Below are positions 1 through 8,411 of a stretch of DNA of 46,244 nucleotides, piece after piece (position 1 is the stretch's first letter; every line of letters starts with the position of its first letter). The notes beneath the pieces were generated by a model. The model did not search any database. It was given only the letters and a program-made list of their open reading frames with translations, and was not told the origin of the DNA. The stretch is taken from NCBI GenBank assembly GCA_019115165.1, contig DXEB01000037.1:1-46244 (forward strand), read 5' to 3'. The stretch comes from Candidatus Anaerotignum merdipullorum (GTDB lineage: Bacteria; Bacillota; Clostridia; Lachnospirales; Anaerotignaceae). The translations under genes and the position numbers were made by a program.

Positions 1-87
1 CTCCTGATTTTCTTTTAGTAATGCGGTCGCCAAACCTTCATTCTAAAATTATAATTAGGAGGTTTTATATACTAAAGTATTTTATTT

Positions 88-114
88 ACCCCTAGTAGAA
101 CTAGGGGTTTTGTT
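88..114 (+). terminator. Rho-independent terminator of an upstream plus-strand gene
   Basis: A perfect 9-bp stem (ACCCCTAGT at 88-96, ACTAGGGGT at 100-108) with a three-base loop is followed by TTTTGTT. It would end a plus-strand transcript entering from left of the window. The first 87 bases show no supportable coding region; an AGGAGG at 58-63 has no start codon at a useful distance. Confidence 0.75.
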
Positions 115-135
115 AAGCTAAAGCATCCAATTAAA

Positions 136-174
136 AACAGGAGTGGTACCGCTTACGCTACGCCACTCCGTTTG
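136..174 (-). terminator. Terminator hairpin with T-box-like bases
   Basis: GGAGTGG and CCACTCC form a 7-bp stem. Read on the minus strand the stem is followed by TGTTTTTAATT, so it can end transcripts of the beta-hydroxyacid dehydrogenase gene. On the plus strand the same hairpin contains GTGGTACCGC, resembling the conserved antiterminator bases of T-box leaders, but there is no plus-strand gene downstream and no T-box stem I upstream. I read it primarily as a minus-strand terminator. Confidence 0.5.
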
Positions 175-179
175 AAAAT

Positions 180-419
180 AAAATATTATCCTCGTAAGAA
201 CGCTTTTTTGTGCTGTCCGCACAAATTGGAGCAGTTCACCAGCTTACATTTCCTTTTCTGACTCTTTTTGAATTTGTACAAATTGGAATCTCTTGCTTCC
301 AACGCTTTCCTGCAAACCGATGATGGGAAATCTCTGCGAAACCCAATTCCAGTCCAGTATCCTTCTGTTCCATACATTCCCATTTACTGCCGCCCACTGC
401 ACCAATTCCTTTGGCGGAT
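180..419. other. Gene-free stretch with a small hairpin
   Basis: About 240 bases downstream of the dehydrogenase stop. It holds a 7-bp hairpin (TTTGTGC at 207-213, GCACAAA at 219-225) and two partial copies of a CCAATTTGT-type sequence on the minus strand. Short open frames exist but lack ribosome binding sites and family features. No function is assigned. Confidence 0.4.
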
Positions 420-1283
420 TTATTTCTCATAATAGCGAATCAGCGCCTGCGTTCCCAATTCTCCATATCCTTCCGCCGCCAATGTTTCATATAACGACAA
501 TACGGTTTTCAACATTTCCGGAGTAAATCCATTTTCTTCGCTTTCCGCCAAGGCAATTTTCATATCCTTGATAAAATGTTTGATAAAAAATCCGGGAGCA
601 TCATCCCCTACTGCGATTTTGGGACCCAGATGTTCCATCTGCCAACTTCCTGCCGCTCCGCCACCAACCGTCTGCAGCATACGATTCACATCAATACCTG
701 CTCTTTTTGTATATGCAATCGCCTCACAAACGCCGGAAATCGCACCTGCCAGGGCAATTTGATTAGCCATTTTCACATGCTGCCCGCTGCCACAGCCTCC
801 CTCATATAAAATGGTCGTTCCCATTGCTCGAAAAAGCTCTCCGCACGTTTCAAAAATGGCTTCATCGCCGCCCACCATAATACTCAATGTTCCATTTTTC
901 GCACCAATGTCTCCACCGGATACCGGAGCATCCAATGCAAACAATCCTTTTTTCCGCGCCGCATCATAAATTCTTTTCGATAATTTCGGGCTGGTTGTCG
1001 TCATATCAATCAGGATCGTTCCGGTGGCTGCATGATTCAGAATGCCATCTTCACCAAAATACACCTGCTCCACATCTTCGGGATATCCTACCATCGTAAT
1101 AACAGCCTCTTTCCCTTTGACACAAGAGGCAATATCCTCACACCACACTGCACCCTCTGCCAGCACACCTTCTGCTTTTGCCTTTGTTCTGGTATATACA
1201 GAAACTGCAAAACCATTCTTCAGCAAATGATGCACCATTCCGCTTCCCATCACGCCAATTCCAATAAATCCAATCTGCCGCAT
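420..1283 (-). CDS. NAD(P)-dependent beta-hydroxyacid dehydrogenase (3-hydroxyisobutyrate dehydrogenase family)
   Basis: A 287-residue cytoplasmic oxidoreductase of the 3-hydroxyisobutyrate/tartronate semialdehyde reductase family, which interconverts beta-hydroxyacids and their oxo forms with NAD(P). The N-terminus has the Rossmann motif GFIGIGVMGSGM. The substrate-binding signature DAPVSGGDIGAKNGT lies in the middle, and the family's catalytic lysine is in GSGQHVKMANQ. The length is normal. I start at the ATG at 1283 because AAGGAGG lies just before it; an in-frame ATG at 1310 overlaps the upstream stop but has no such site. It is the second gene after diaminopropionate ammonia-lyase, 23 bases apart, so probably co-transcribed. 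The exact substrate cannot be read from sequence. Confidence 0.88.
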   Translation of the reverse strand: MRQIGFIGIGVMGSGMVHHLLKNGFAVSVYTRTKAKAEGVLAEGAVWCEDIASCVKGKEAVITMVGYPEDVEQVYFGEDGILNHAATGTILIDMTTTSPKLSKRIYDAARKKGLFALDAPVSGGDIGAKNGTLSIMVGGDEAIFETCGELFRAMGTTILYEGGCGSGQHVKMANQIALAGAISGVCEAIAYTKRAGIDVNRMLQTVGGGAAGSWQMEHLGPKIAVGDDAPGFFIKHFIKDMKIALAESEENGFTPEMLKTVLSLYETLAAEGYGELGTQALIRYYEK

Positions 1284-1306
1284 GTTTTTTCCTCCTTGAT
1301 GTTTGA

Positions 1307-2518
1307 TCATTCCGTATCATACTTTGTGTATTTTCCATTCCAGACAATATCCAGATAATTCTGCCGATCCGTATCCCCTTCTGTATTGATACACAAAATC
1401 CGTGCATTTTCATCCAATCCCAGCTTTTGTTTCCAGGTTATCAGCGCGGACTCTCGCAGCACATGCGTCATACAGCCAAAAGCTGCCGCTCCGCTCTCTC
1501 CGGCGATCACACGCGTATCTCCAGCAATTGGCGCGGACAGTATACGCATACCATCTGCCGCAGCATATTCCGGACAGCGTATCAATGCGTCCGCATATCC
1601 TTTCAGCACATCCCATCCTAGGGAACAAGGCTCTCCACATGCCAACCCTGCCATGATGGTATCCATATCCCCCGTTACACAATGCAGTCTTCCATCATCC
1701 GCTTTTGCTGTACGGAACAAACAGTCGGCTTTGCATGGCTCCACGACCACGATTATCGGTTTTTGCATACCATATACATTAGCAAAAAATCCTGCCATTG
1801 CCCCTGCCATACTACCTACCCCTGCCTGTAGAAAAATGTGCGTAGGACGTTCTTCCATCTGCTGGAATATTTCATATCCCATAGTCGTATATCCCTGCAT
1901 AATCCATCTAGGAATATCCTCATATCCATCCCAGGCGGTATCCTGCACCATAATCCAGCCGTTACGCTCCGCCATTTTTTGCGCGTGCCGCACTGCATCG
2001 TCATAATTCATATCTGTAATCTCTGCCTGCGCGCCTTCCGCACGAATGCGTTCCAAACGTTCGTTTGCACTTCCTTTTGGCATATAAACAACTGCCTTTT
2101 GTCCCAACTGCCGAGCTGTCCATGCTACCCCACGACCATGATTCCCATCCGTCGCCGTAACAAAGGTCAATTCTCCCAGCCGGCGTTTGGTATCTTCTGA
2201 TAAAATTTCTGCTACAGAAAGCGAAGCCGCGTCTTTCCCAAGCCTGCGGGCAATCTCATTGGCAATGGCATAGCTTGCACCAAGCACCTTAAACGCATGC
2301 AATCCAAACCGTTTGCTTTCATCCTTAATCTGAATGCTTTTGACCTGCAGCATTTGGGCGAGGGAATCCAATGAAACCAGCGGCGTTTTTTGATAGACAG
2401 AAAATCCGCTGTGAAAGAGCTGCGCTTTTTCTGCCTGTGCGAAATTCAAAAAAGAAATCTCTTCCCTTCTTTGTGCCGCTTTTTCATTCCAAACTATTTC
2501 AAATCTTTCTCTTTCCAT
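1307..2518 (-). CDS. dpaL: Diaminopropionate ammonia-lyase
   Basis: A 403-residue PLP enzyme of fold type II that breaks 2,3-diaminopropionate into pyruvate and two ammonia. The PLP lysine is Lys77 in the motif KDESKRFGLHAFKVLGAS, which is characteristic of this family and separates it from threonine dehydratases. The ATDGNHGRGVAW segment is the usual asparagine loop, and a glycine-rich phosphate-binding stretch (QAGVGSMAGA) follows. The length matches the family. AGGAGG precedes the ATG at 2518. It leads a two-gene unit with the beta-hydroxyacid dehydrogenase, suggesting amino acid catabolism for carbon and nitrogen. No promoter with good boxes was recognised in the 310 bases upstream. Confidence 0.93.
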   Translation of the reverse strand: MERERFEIVWNEKAAQRREEISFLNFAQAEKAQLFHSGFSVYQKTPLVSLDSLAQMLQVKSIQIKDESKRFGLHAFKVLGASYAIANEIARRLGKDAASLSVAEILSEDTKRRLGELTFVTATDGNHGRGVAWTARQLGQKAVVYMPKGSANERLERIRAEGAQAEITDMNYDDAVRHAQKMAERNGWIMVQDTAWDGYEDIPRWIMQGYTTMGYEIFQQMEERPTHIFLQAGVGSMAGAMAGFFANVYGMQKPIIVVVEPCKADCLFRTAKADDGRLHCVTGDMDTIMAGLACGEPCSLGWDVLKGYADALIRCPEYAAADGMRILSAPIAGDTRVIAGESGAAAFGCMTHVLRESALITWKQKLGLDENARILCINTEGDTDRQNYLDIVWNGKYTKYDTE

Positions 2519-2828
2519 ACAGTTCCTCCTATTCTTTTCTGATTAATTCGGTTCCGTTTCTGAATCAGACAAACTTTTTTCTGCCAACGTTTCGTTATAC
2601 AACTGCATGGGATCCAAATCTGTCTAATAAGTTCTCCGTATAATGGCGATTTCCTATGGCATCAGATTATTTTGACAATACCAAAACCATATGTGGAAAA
2701 TCCCAATTCTTTCACACAGAAAACAACACCTGAAAAAAAGCCGCAAACCATTTCTTCAGGCATTGTTTCTTCTTATCCGATTTCCTTTCCCTCTCCTTTC
2801 ATAAGGAAAAGGGACAGAACAAGCAACG
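2519..2828. other. Intergenic region between panE-like gene and dpaL
   Basis: 310 bases. A weak inverted repeat (CTGATT at 2539-2544, AATCAG at 2563-2568) lies in the presumed dpaL leader. Downstream of the ketopantoate reductase gene, CCTGAA (2729-2734) and TTCAGG (2755-2760) could form a long-looped hairpin followed by TGTTGTTTT on the minus strand, a weak terminator candidate. No gene is supported here. Confidence 0.35.
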
Positions 2829-3755
2829 TTATTGTTGCAGATCATAAGTATCTTCCATTACGCGCAGCAGCCAATAAACCGCTTCCGTATATGGTACCTG
2901 CAGCCCCTTTTCCTTTGCTTTTTGCACAATCCCGCCGTTGATATATGCTACTTCTGTTTTTCGCTTACGCTGCACATCCTGTGCCATGGATGTAAAGTGG
3001 TTTTTATGCGCTTCATACGTATATTCCAAACTTTGGATAATGGTCTGTGCAGATAATGCAATGCCGTATGCATTGGCAACCATCGCTGTCTCTTCTGCAA
3101 TTTTTTCTGCCAGCATCCTGCCCTCTGCCACGGCTCCAATCCCACCGCAGGGGACATGGCAAATAGCTGTCGTGCTGTTGATAGCCGCATTGAAGCCCAC
3201 TTTCTCCCAAATGGCCGCAAACACATCCTCCGTAATCTCTGCACAAAATCCCGCCCGTACCAGCTCTTCCTGCACCCTGTGCAGCATCGGCGACTGACAA
3301 CCATCCGCGGACATCACTTTCACATATCCACTGCCAAAAGAAGCAATTTTCCCTGGTCCTTTCACATCGCTGGCATAATTGGTCACACCTGCAATAATAT
3401 GATGGATATCTGTAAATTCCTGGATCAATTCTATGTTGCCCAATCCATTTTGCAGTGTCAGTACATAGGTATCCGTTCCCAGAAACGCGCTTGCACTTTC
3501 CAGGGCAGAACGGGAATAGAGTGTTTTGGTAAATAATATGACCAAATCCATCGCCTCTTTGATTTCCTCCGCCTTACTTGCTTTGAGCGGAATTTGGTGC
3601 ATCCCGCTTTCGTCTTCCAGACAAATGCCATCTTTTTGTATTTCTTCCAATACCGCAGACGAAACATCCACCATGGTCACATCGTTGTCTGCCTGTGCCA
3701 GCCTGCCTCCAAACAAGGTGCCCATCGCTCCCGCGCCAATCACCGCTATCTTCAT
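2829..3755 (-). CDS. 2-dehydropantoate 2-reductase (ketopantoate reductase family)
   Basis: A 308-residue protein of the PanE/ApbA family, which reduces ketopantoate to pantoate with NADPH in pantothenate and CoA synthesis. The N-terminal Rossmann motif VIGAGAMGTLFGGRL is clear. The family's catalytic lysine lies in the EKVGFNAAINSTTAICH segment, and the C-terminal all-helical ApbA domain is complete. A GGAGGAAG site precedes the ATG at 3755. It stands alone with its own -10 box upstream. Families of this type include paralogues acting on other 2-oxoacids, and no other pantothenate gene is near, so the pathway assignment is less certain than the family. Confidence 0.85.
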   Translation of the reverse strand: MKIAVIGAGAMGTLFGGRLAQADNDVTMVDVSSAVLEEIQKDGICLEDESGMHQIPLKASKAEEIKEAMDLVILFTKTLYSRSALESASAFLGTDTYVLTLQNGLGNIELIQEFTDIHHIIAGVTNYASDVKGPGKIASFGSGYVKVMSADGCQSPMLHRVQEELVRAGFCAEITEDVFAAIWEKVGFNAAINSTTAICHVPCGGIGAVAEGRMLAEKIAEETAMVANAYGIALSAQTIIQSLEYTYEAHKNHFTSMAQDVQRKRKTEVAYINGGIVQKAKEKGLQVPYTEAVYWLLRVMEDTYDLQQ

Positions 3756-3793
3756 TCCGCTCTTCCTCCTGTCTCAATTCCGTTTTTGTATTG

Positions 3794-3799
3794 ATTATA
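3794..3799 (-). promoter_or_regulatory. Probable -10 box of the ketopantoate reductase gene
   Basis: The minus strand reads TATAAT here, about 40 bases before the start codon. The -35 region is poor (T-rich), so the promoter is inferred mainly from the perfect -10 box. Confidence 0.45.
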
Positions 3800-3814
3800 A
3801 CACAATTTGGGAAT

Positions 3815-3836
3815 GAAAAAAAGAAGACGTTCTTCC
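3815..3836 (-). terminator. Weak terminator after the ABC transporter pair
   Basis: On the minus strand GGAAGA and TCTTCT form a 6-bp stem with a 3-base loop, followed by a run of T. It lies about 40 bases after the stop of the second ABC gene and just upstream of the panE-like promoter. Confidence 0.45.
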
Positions 3837-3875
3837 GGTGCTTGTCTTTCGGGGCTGCTTGGAAGCGAAACAGGT

Positions 3876-5606
3876 TCAAATGGTCCAGTCCATTCCCTCT
3901 GTTTGCAGACGCACCATACGGGCATATATCCCCTGCTGTTCCATCAATTCCTGCGGCGCCCCCTGCTCCGCCACTTTCCCATCTGCCAATACGACGATTT
4001 TGTCTGCCCCTGCGACCGTACGCATTCTATGTGCGATCACCAAGACGGTTTTTTGCTGAATCAATCTGGATAATGCTGATTGAATCGACGTTTCATTCTC
4101 CACATCTAAAGATGCAGTAGCCTCATCCAATAAAATAATGGGCGCATCTTTCAGAAAAGCTCTGGCGATGGAGATTCTCTGCCGTTCTCCACCAGATAAT
4201 GCGCAGCCATTTTCCCCAATCTGACTGTTCCATTGATCCGGCAGTTTTTCCACGAATTCATCGCAATGCGCCAGTTTTGCCGCTGCAATGACCTCCGCAT
4301 CTGTTGCATCTTTACGCCCAATCCGAATGTTTTCCAACACGGACTGATCAAATAATGTCACATCTTGAAATACGATTGCGTACATGGAAAGCAATGTTTC
4401 CGGATCGATTTGAGAAACATCCATGCCGCCTACCGTAATCTTTCCTTGACTCGCATCCCAAAACCGCGCTGCCAAACGCGTCACTGTGGTTTTGCCGCCG
4501 CCGGACGGACCCACCAACGCCGTAACTTCTCCTTGCTTCGCAGTAAAGCTGACATCCTGCAACACAGCCTCTCCATCTCCGTAGGCAAAGCCCACCTGAT
4601 CAAATACCACATCATATCCCTGCGGATGCATCTCAGTTGTGCCTTTTTGTATCGGATATTCCAAAATTTCATTCATCCTAGCAATATTCGTACGTGTACT
4701 GATGACTGCTGCTAAATTCTGCAGCGCTCCCTGTAATGGATCATACACCCGAGAAACCACCAATAAAAACATAAAAAAGGTCAGCACATCCAATGTTCCT
4801 TGTATCAACAAAATGGAACCTACCAATGCCGTTGTCGCAATGCCTAATTTCAGCAGCAGCGTGGCAGAAACCACAAACACCGCCGTTCCAAACTCGCTGA
4901 CTACCGCTCGACGCTCCACTGCTTTGATTTTCTTCTGCAGCCCCACCAAATAGTTTTCTTCCGCATTGCAGGATTTGAGATCCCGCACCGTTTCAATGCA
5001 TTCCTGAATCCCATCCGCACATGCCATCTTCGCAGCCATTGATTTTTCATTCAGCCTCTCTTGTATCCGTGCAGAGAACCATACGATCGCAAAGGAAACC
5101 GGCATCACCCATAAGGCCGCAATCGCCATCCTCCAATCCATCGCCAATAAACCGATGGCAACCACTGTTGTTGAGATCATTGCACCGCACAACTCCGGAA
5201 TGAAGTGGGAAAAACTTTGTTCCAAAAAGGTGCAGTCCGCCATGATCGTACTGGTCAGATCTGCTAAATCTTTTTTTCCGAAAAATGCCAGCGGTATCTT
5301 CCGTAATCTTTCCGCCAAAGAAATCCGCCGCACACCGCTTTCTCGATACGTTGCAAAATACGTCGCGTTATATTGCCACCATGTTGCAGCCATCATCAAA
5401 CCAATGCAGATCAGGCAGCCAATCCCGTACCATAACACACGGTCCGCCGCCACACCGCCTTGCATCAAATCCCTGACCAACAAATACAGCAGCCCAACCG
5501 GCGGCAGAAACGTCAAATTCTGCGCAACACAGGCAATGCATCCCTGCACCAAGTCCTTTGCTCCCTGTTCGGACAACGCATATTTTTTTTGCAGTTTCTG
5601 GATCAT
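3876..5606 (-). CDS. ABC exporter half-transporter, ATP-binding/permease (second gene)
   Basis: A 576-residue fused half-transporter: an N-terminal six-helix exporter domain (roughly residues 1-320) followed by a nucleotide-binding domain with Walker A GPSGGGKTT, signature LSGGERQRIS and Walker B IILLDEATASLD. It probably forms a heterodimer in the cytoplasmic membrane with the product of the preceding gene. The start at 5606 is chosen because AAGGAGGG lies about seven bases upstream and the ATG overlaps the stop of the first gene as ATGA. An upstream in-frame ATG at 5660 has no such site. The substrate is unknown; the pairing with a TetR gene suggests efflux or small-molecule uptake of the siderophore-importer kind. 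Confidence 0.88.
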   Translation of the reverse strand: MIQKLQKKYALSEQGAKDLVQGCIACVAQNLTFLPPVGLLYLLVRDLMQGGVAADRVLWYGIGCLICIGLMMAATWWQYNATYFATYRESGVRRISLAERLRKIPLAFFGKKDLADLTSTIMADCTFLEQSFSHFIPELCGAMISTTVVAIGLLAMDWRMAIAALWVMPVSFAIVWFSARIQERLNEKSMAAKMACADGIQECIETVRDLKSCNAEENYLVGLQKKIKAVERRAVVSEFGTAVFVVSATLLLKLGIATTALVGSILLIQGTLDVLTFFMFLLVVSRVYDPLQGALQNLAAVISTRTNIARMNEILEYPIQKGTTEMHPQGYDVVFDQVGFAYGDGEAVLQDVSFTAKQGEVTALVGPSGGGKTTVTRLAARFWDASQGKITVGGMDVSQIDPETLLSMYAIVFQDVTLFDQSVLENIRIGRKDATDAEVIAAAKLAHCDEFVEKLPDQWNSQIGENGCALSGGERQRISIARAFLKDAPIILLDEATASLDVENETSIQSALSRLIQQKTVLVIAHRMRTVAGADKIVVLADGKVAEQGAPQELMEQQGIYARMVRLQTEGMDWTI

Positions 5607-7378
5607 TCCATTCCCTCCTTTGACACTTTCCATTGTACAGACTGTTGATATTCCTGCCACATTCTAGCAAACACGCCATCTTGCTGCAGCAACTGTTCAC
5701 ACGTGCCAGATTCCGAAATTTTCCCGTTTTCCAATACATAAATTTGATCTGCATGCACCACCGTTGACAAACGATGCGCGATCATCAATACGGTTTTGCC
5801 CTTTGCCAACTCTTGCAGCGCCTGCTGTACCCGCACTTCATTATCTGGATCCGCAAATGCAGTCGCCTCATCCAAAATCAGAATCGGTGTGTTTTTCAGC
5901 ATCACACGGGCAATGGCAATCCTTTGCTGCTCCCCTCCCGATAAATACACACCTTTTGTCCCAATCACCGTATCCACCCCATTTGGGAATTTTTCCAGAA
6001 TATCCATGCATTGCGCTGCCCGTAATGCATCCATCACCTGTTCTCTGCTGGCCTTCGGATTTCCCATCCGCACATTTTCCAAAATAGAAGTTTTCAGCAA
6101 GCGACTATCCTGAAATACAAAAGATACCGTATCCATCAATGTTTTCTTTGGTATTTGCCGAATCTCCACGCCGCCGATGAAAATCTTTCCTTTCTGTAGT
6201 TCAAAAAATCCGGAAATGAGCCCAGCGAGCGTCGTTTTACCTCCGCCGGACGGACCTACCAGCGCTACCGTCTGTCCGGCATCTACAGCAAGAGAAATAT
6301 GCCGAATGACATCGTCTGCATGGTCATAATGAAACGAAACATCCTCCAATACCACAGAGGCATCTTTTGGCATGTCGCCGCTTTCCGGATCCACCGCCGC
6401 CCGTTCCTGCAGCACACTGTCCATCCGCTGCAATGCATCATCCACAATCATTGCATTTTCACTTTGAAACATGATTCTCGTCAACGACAAAGAAATCACT
6501 GGCGTAATGATGATATAAAAGATCAAATTCAGCAAAAATTCCAGTTCTACCCCATTTCCGGTCAAGAATATCCCTGCTGCAATCAGGAATACAAATACAC
6601 TGTTGATTGCCGTTGTATAAAACAACATTGGCGTCCGCAGTTCCTTGGTGTATGCGATGACCCATACCCCGTAACGATCAATCGAATTCTTAAATTTTTG
6701 AAACGAAAAAATGGTCTGTCCAAATGTTTTCACTACCGGAATGCCGCGCACATACTCCACTGCCTGATTGGACATATCTTCCAGTGCATTTTGATATTCT
6801 GCCATTTTCTGCTGCATCTTTGCTCCAGTCATACGCATCATGATCAAAAACCCCAAAGCAACCGGAATCAAACTCAAAATACCCAATCTCCAATCAAATG
6901 CCAGCAGCAGTACCAACAACCCGCATGGTGTTGCAATCGCGCCCGCTTTATCCGGCAGTTGATGTGCCAGATAGGTTTCCGTAGACGCACTGGTTTCATT
7001 GACAATTTTGCGTAATTTTCCACTGCCAAACCGCTCTGTCACTCCAATGGGCAGACGAACAATCTGTGTCATCAACGCCATCCGCAGGTTGGACGCAATG
7101 CGAAATGCTGCAATATGTGAGCACATCAGGGCGGCAATATAAACCAGTACGGAAAGCACTGCAAATCCAACCGCCATCCAACCATTGTGCATCACTGTCT
7201 GTGCCTGTGCAAAGTCCGGCGCTACTTCCAGCACCTCTTTCATGATCTTCCATAGATACCAGAACGGCACCAATGCAAGGAGCGCGCTGGCAGCAGATAA
7301 GATCCACGATGCATAGCTAAGATAACGGAATCCGCCTGCATATCCCATCAATCTGAACAAATTCGACTGCTTTTTCAA
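5603..7378 (-). CDS. ABC exporter half-transporter, ATP-binding/permease (first gene)
   Basis: A 591-residue half-transporter with exporter-type membrane helices in the first 310 residues and a nucleotide-binding domain with Walker A GPSGGGKTT, signature LSGGEQQRIA and Walker B ILILDEATAFADP. The AFADP ending of Walker B differs from the partner's ATASLD and is common in the IrtA/YbtP-like branch, some of which import siderophores despite the exporter fold; that link is inference. AGGAGGG precedes the ATG. It is translationally coupled to the second transporter gene and lies 61 bases after the TetR gene, with a palindrome in that gap. Confidence 0.88.
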   Translation of the reverse strand: MKKQSNLFRLMGYAGGFRYLSYASWILSAASALLALVPFWYLWKIMKEVLEVAPDFAQAQTVMHNGWMAVGFAVLSVLVYIAALMCSHIAAFRIASNLRMALMTQIVRLPIGVTERFGSGKLRKIVNETSASTETYLAHQLPDKAGAIATPCGLLVLLLAFDWRLGILSLIPVALGFLIMMRMTGAKMQQKMAEYQNALEDMSNQAVEYVRGIPVVKTFGQTIFSFQKFKNSIDRYGVWVIAYTKELRTPMLFYTTAINSVFVFLIAAGIFLTGNGVELEFLLNLIFYIIITPVISLSLTRIMFQSENAMIVDDALQRMDSVLQERAAVDPESGDMPKDASVVLEDVSFHYDHADDVIRHISLAVDAGQTVALVGPSGGGKTTLAGLISGFFELQKGKIFIGGVEIRQIPKKTLMDTVSFVFQDSRLLKTSILENVRMGNPKASREQVMDALRAAQCMDILEKFPNGVDTVIGTKGVYLSGGEQQRIAIARVMLKNTPILILDEATAFADPDNEVRVQQALQELAKGKTVLMIAHRLSTVVHADQIYVLENGKISESGTCEQLLQQDGVFARMWQEYQQSVQWKVSKEGME

Positions 7379-7401
7379 GAAAATCCCTCCTTTGTTTTTT
7401 A

Positions 7402-7417
7402 GTTAGCATAAGCTAAC
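7402..7417. promoter_or_regulatory. Palindrome between tetR-type gene and ABC transporter genes
   Basis: GTTAGC (7402-7407) and GCTAAC (7412-7417) flank ATAA, a perfect 6-bp inverted repeat 24 bases before the first ABC start. It could be a secondary operator. It is too short and lacks a U-tract for a terminator. Its sequence differs from the palindrome at the tetR promoter. Confidence 0.45.
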
Positions 7418-7439
7418 TTATATGAAAAAATGATGGAGC

Positions 7440-8054
7440 TTATAGCCCCATAATTTTTTTCCATCCCGCCGTATAAAATATGTTTAATTCCCGCGTGAAT
7501 GCAATGGCTTGCTCCAACGGCATTTCGTGAACCACAATTTCAAAAAAACCACTGAACATAGCACTAACTAAAATATGCTCTAACCATGGATCCCATTTTG
7601 GCACTGTATAACCCAAATCGCGCAGTACCTGCATAAATTGATGCGTGGCTTCCACTTCCATTTCTGAAAGTTCATGAATAAACTGTTCGTATTTCGTTCC
7701 CTGCGCACAACACAGCAACAAACGGAACGCATCAAACTGGTCATAGATATCATACACCAACGCCTCCATCGCATTGGCTGATAGGATGCCCAAATGACGC
7801 AACTGTTCCTCCTGCGGCAATTGTGCGAAGCGATCCTGCGCATCTTGGAATACGCGCATAAAGGTCTGGTATGCCTCCTGCACCAATGCCTCAAAGAGAT
7901 CTTCTTTGCTTTGATAATATCCATAAACAGCACCCGTGGTCACGCCTGCCCGCTTTGCAATTTTACGCAGAGATGAGCCTTGAAATCCATTTTCTAAAAA
8001 CTCTTGTTTTCCAGCTTCTAAAATCAGCTCCTGTGTCGTTGATTCTCGCTGCAT
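7440..8054 (-). CDS. TetR/AcrR family transcriptional regulator
   Basis: A 204-residue regulator. Residues about 8-55 carry the TetR DNA-binding domain, with SLRKIAKRAGVTTGAVYGYY as the helix-turn-helix and YQSKEDLFEAL following it, as usual. The C-terminal ligand domain is variable and gives no clue to the inducer. I start at the ATG at 8054, preceded by GAGGAG; the longer frame to 8129 would extend through the promoter and operator. It leads a probable operon with the two ABC transporter genes downstream, so it likely represses that exporter until a ligand binds. Confidence 0.9.
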   Translation of the reverse strand: MQRESTTQELILEAGKQEFLENGFQGSSLRKIAKRAGVTTGAVYGYYQSKEDLFEALVQEAYQTFMRVFQDAQDRFAQLPQEEQLRHLGILSANAMEALVYDIYDQFDAFRLLLCCAQGTKYEQFIHELSEMEVEATHQFMQVLRDLGYTVPKWDPWLEHILVSAMFSGFFEIVVHEMPLEQAIAFTRELNIFYTAGWKKIMGL

Positions 8055-8073
8055 ATACTCCTCGCTTTCAAAT

Positions 8074-8099
8074 ATAACAGCGTTATATAACACTGTTAT
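8074..8099. promoter_or_regulatory. TetR-type operator
   Basis: A 26-bp palindrome, symmetrical at 24 of 26 positions: outer arms ATAACAG and CTGTTAT, and a central GTTATATAAC. It starts two bases past the -10 box of the tetR promoter, where a bound repressor would block initiation. Autoregulation by the adjacent TetR protein is the natural inference. Confidence 0.75.
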
Positions 8100-8100
8100 T

Positions 8101-8129
8101 ATTATATTCCGCCTACTATATTCTGTCAA
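8101..8129 (-). promoter_or_regulatory. Sigma-A promoter of the tetR-ABC operon
   Basis: On the minus strand TTGACA (8129-8124), a 17-base spacer and TATAAT (8106-8101) form a perfect consensus promoter. The predicted start site falls inside the 26-bp palindrome. Confidence 0.85.
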
Positions 8130-8192
8130 GTACCTCTATCCTAAAAATCTCATTGCGATACATCCATTCCATATCCCCTTTTTCCCTGCTGC

Positions 8193-8408
8193 CTATTTTT
8201 TCCGCGCATCAGCCGCCTCTTCTGGGGTAAATAAGGCATCCACCGTTGTTTGCAGTACCCGCGCCAGTTGAAATGCCAAAGATAATGTGGGATCATACTT
8301 TTGGTTCTCAATGGCATTGATGGTTTGACGAGAAACTCCGCATGCTTTTGCCAGCGCTTCCTGCGAAAGGTCTGCCTGCTTTCTTTTTTCCCGAATGCTG
8401 TTTTTCAT
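8193..8408 (-). CDS. XRE-family helix-turn-helix regulator
   Basis: A 71-residue protein that is almost entirely one helix-turn-helix domain of the Cro/CI type. The motif LSQEALAKACGVSRQTINAIENQKYDPT is split here only to note its parts: LSQEALAKACGVS is the first helix pair and RQTINAIENQKYDPT the recognition helix and following turn. Small regulators of this YozG-like class commonly sit beside a small membrane protein, as here; the start lies three bases after the stop of that gene. The pair is probably one operon controlled by its own regulator through the duplicated repeats upstream. Confidence 0.88.
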   Translation of the reverse strand: MKNSIREKRKQADLSQEALAKACGVSRQTINAIENQKYDPTLSLAFQLARVLQTTVDALFTPEEAADARKK

Positions 8409-8411
8409 GGT

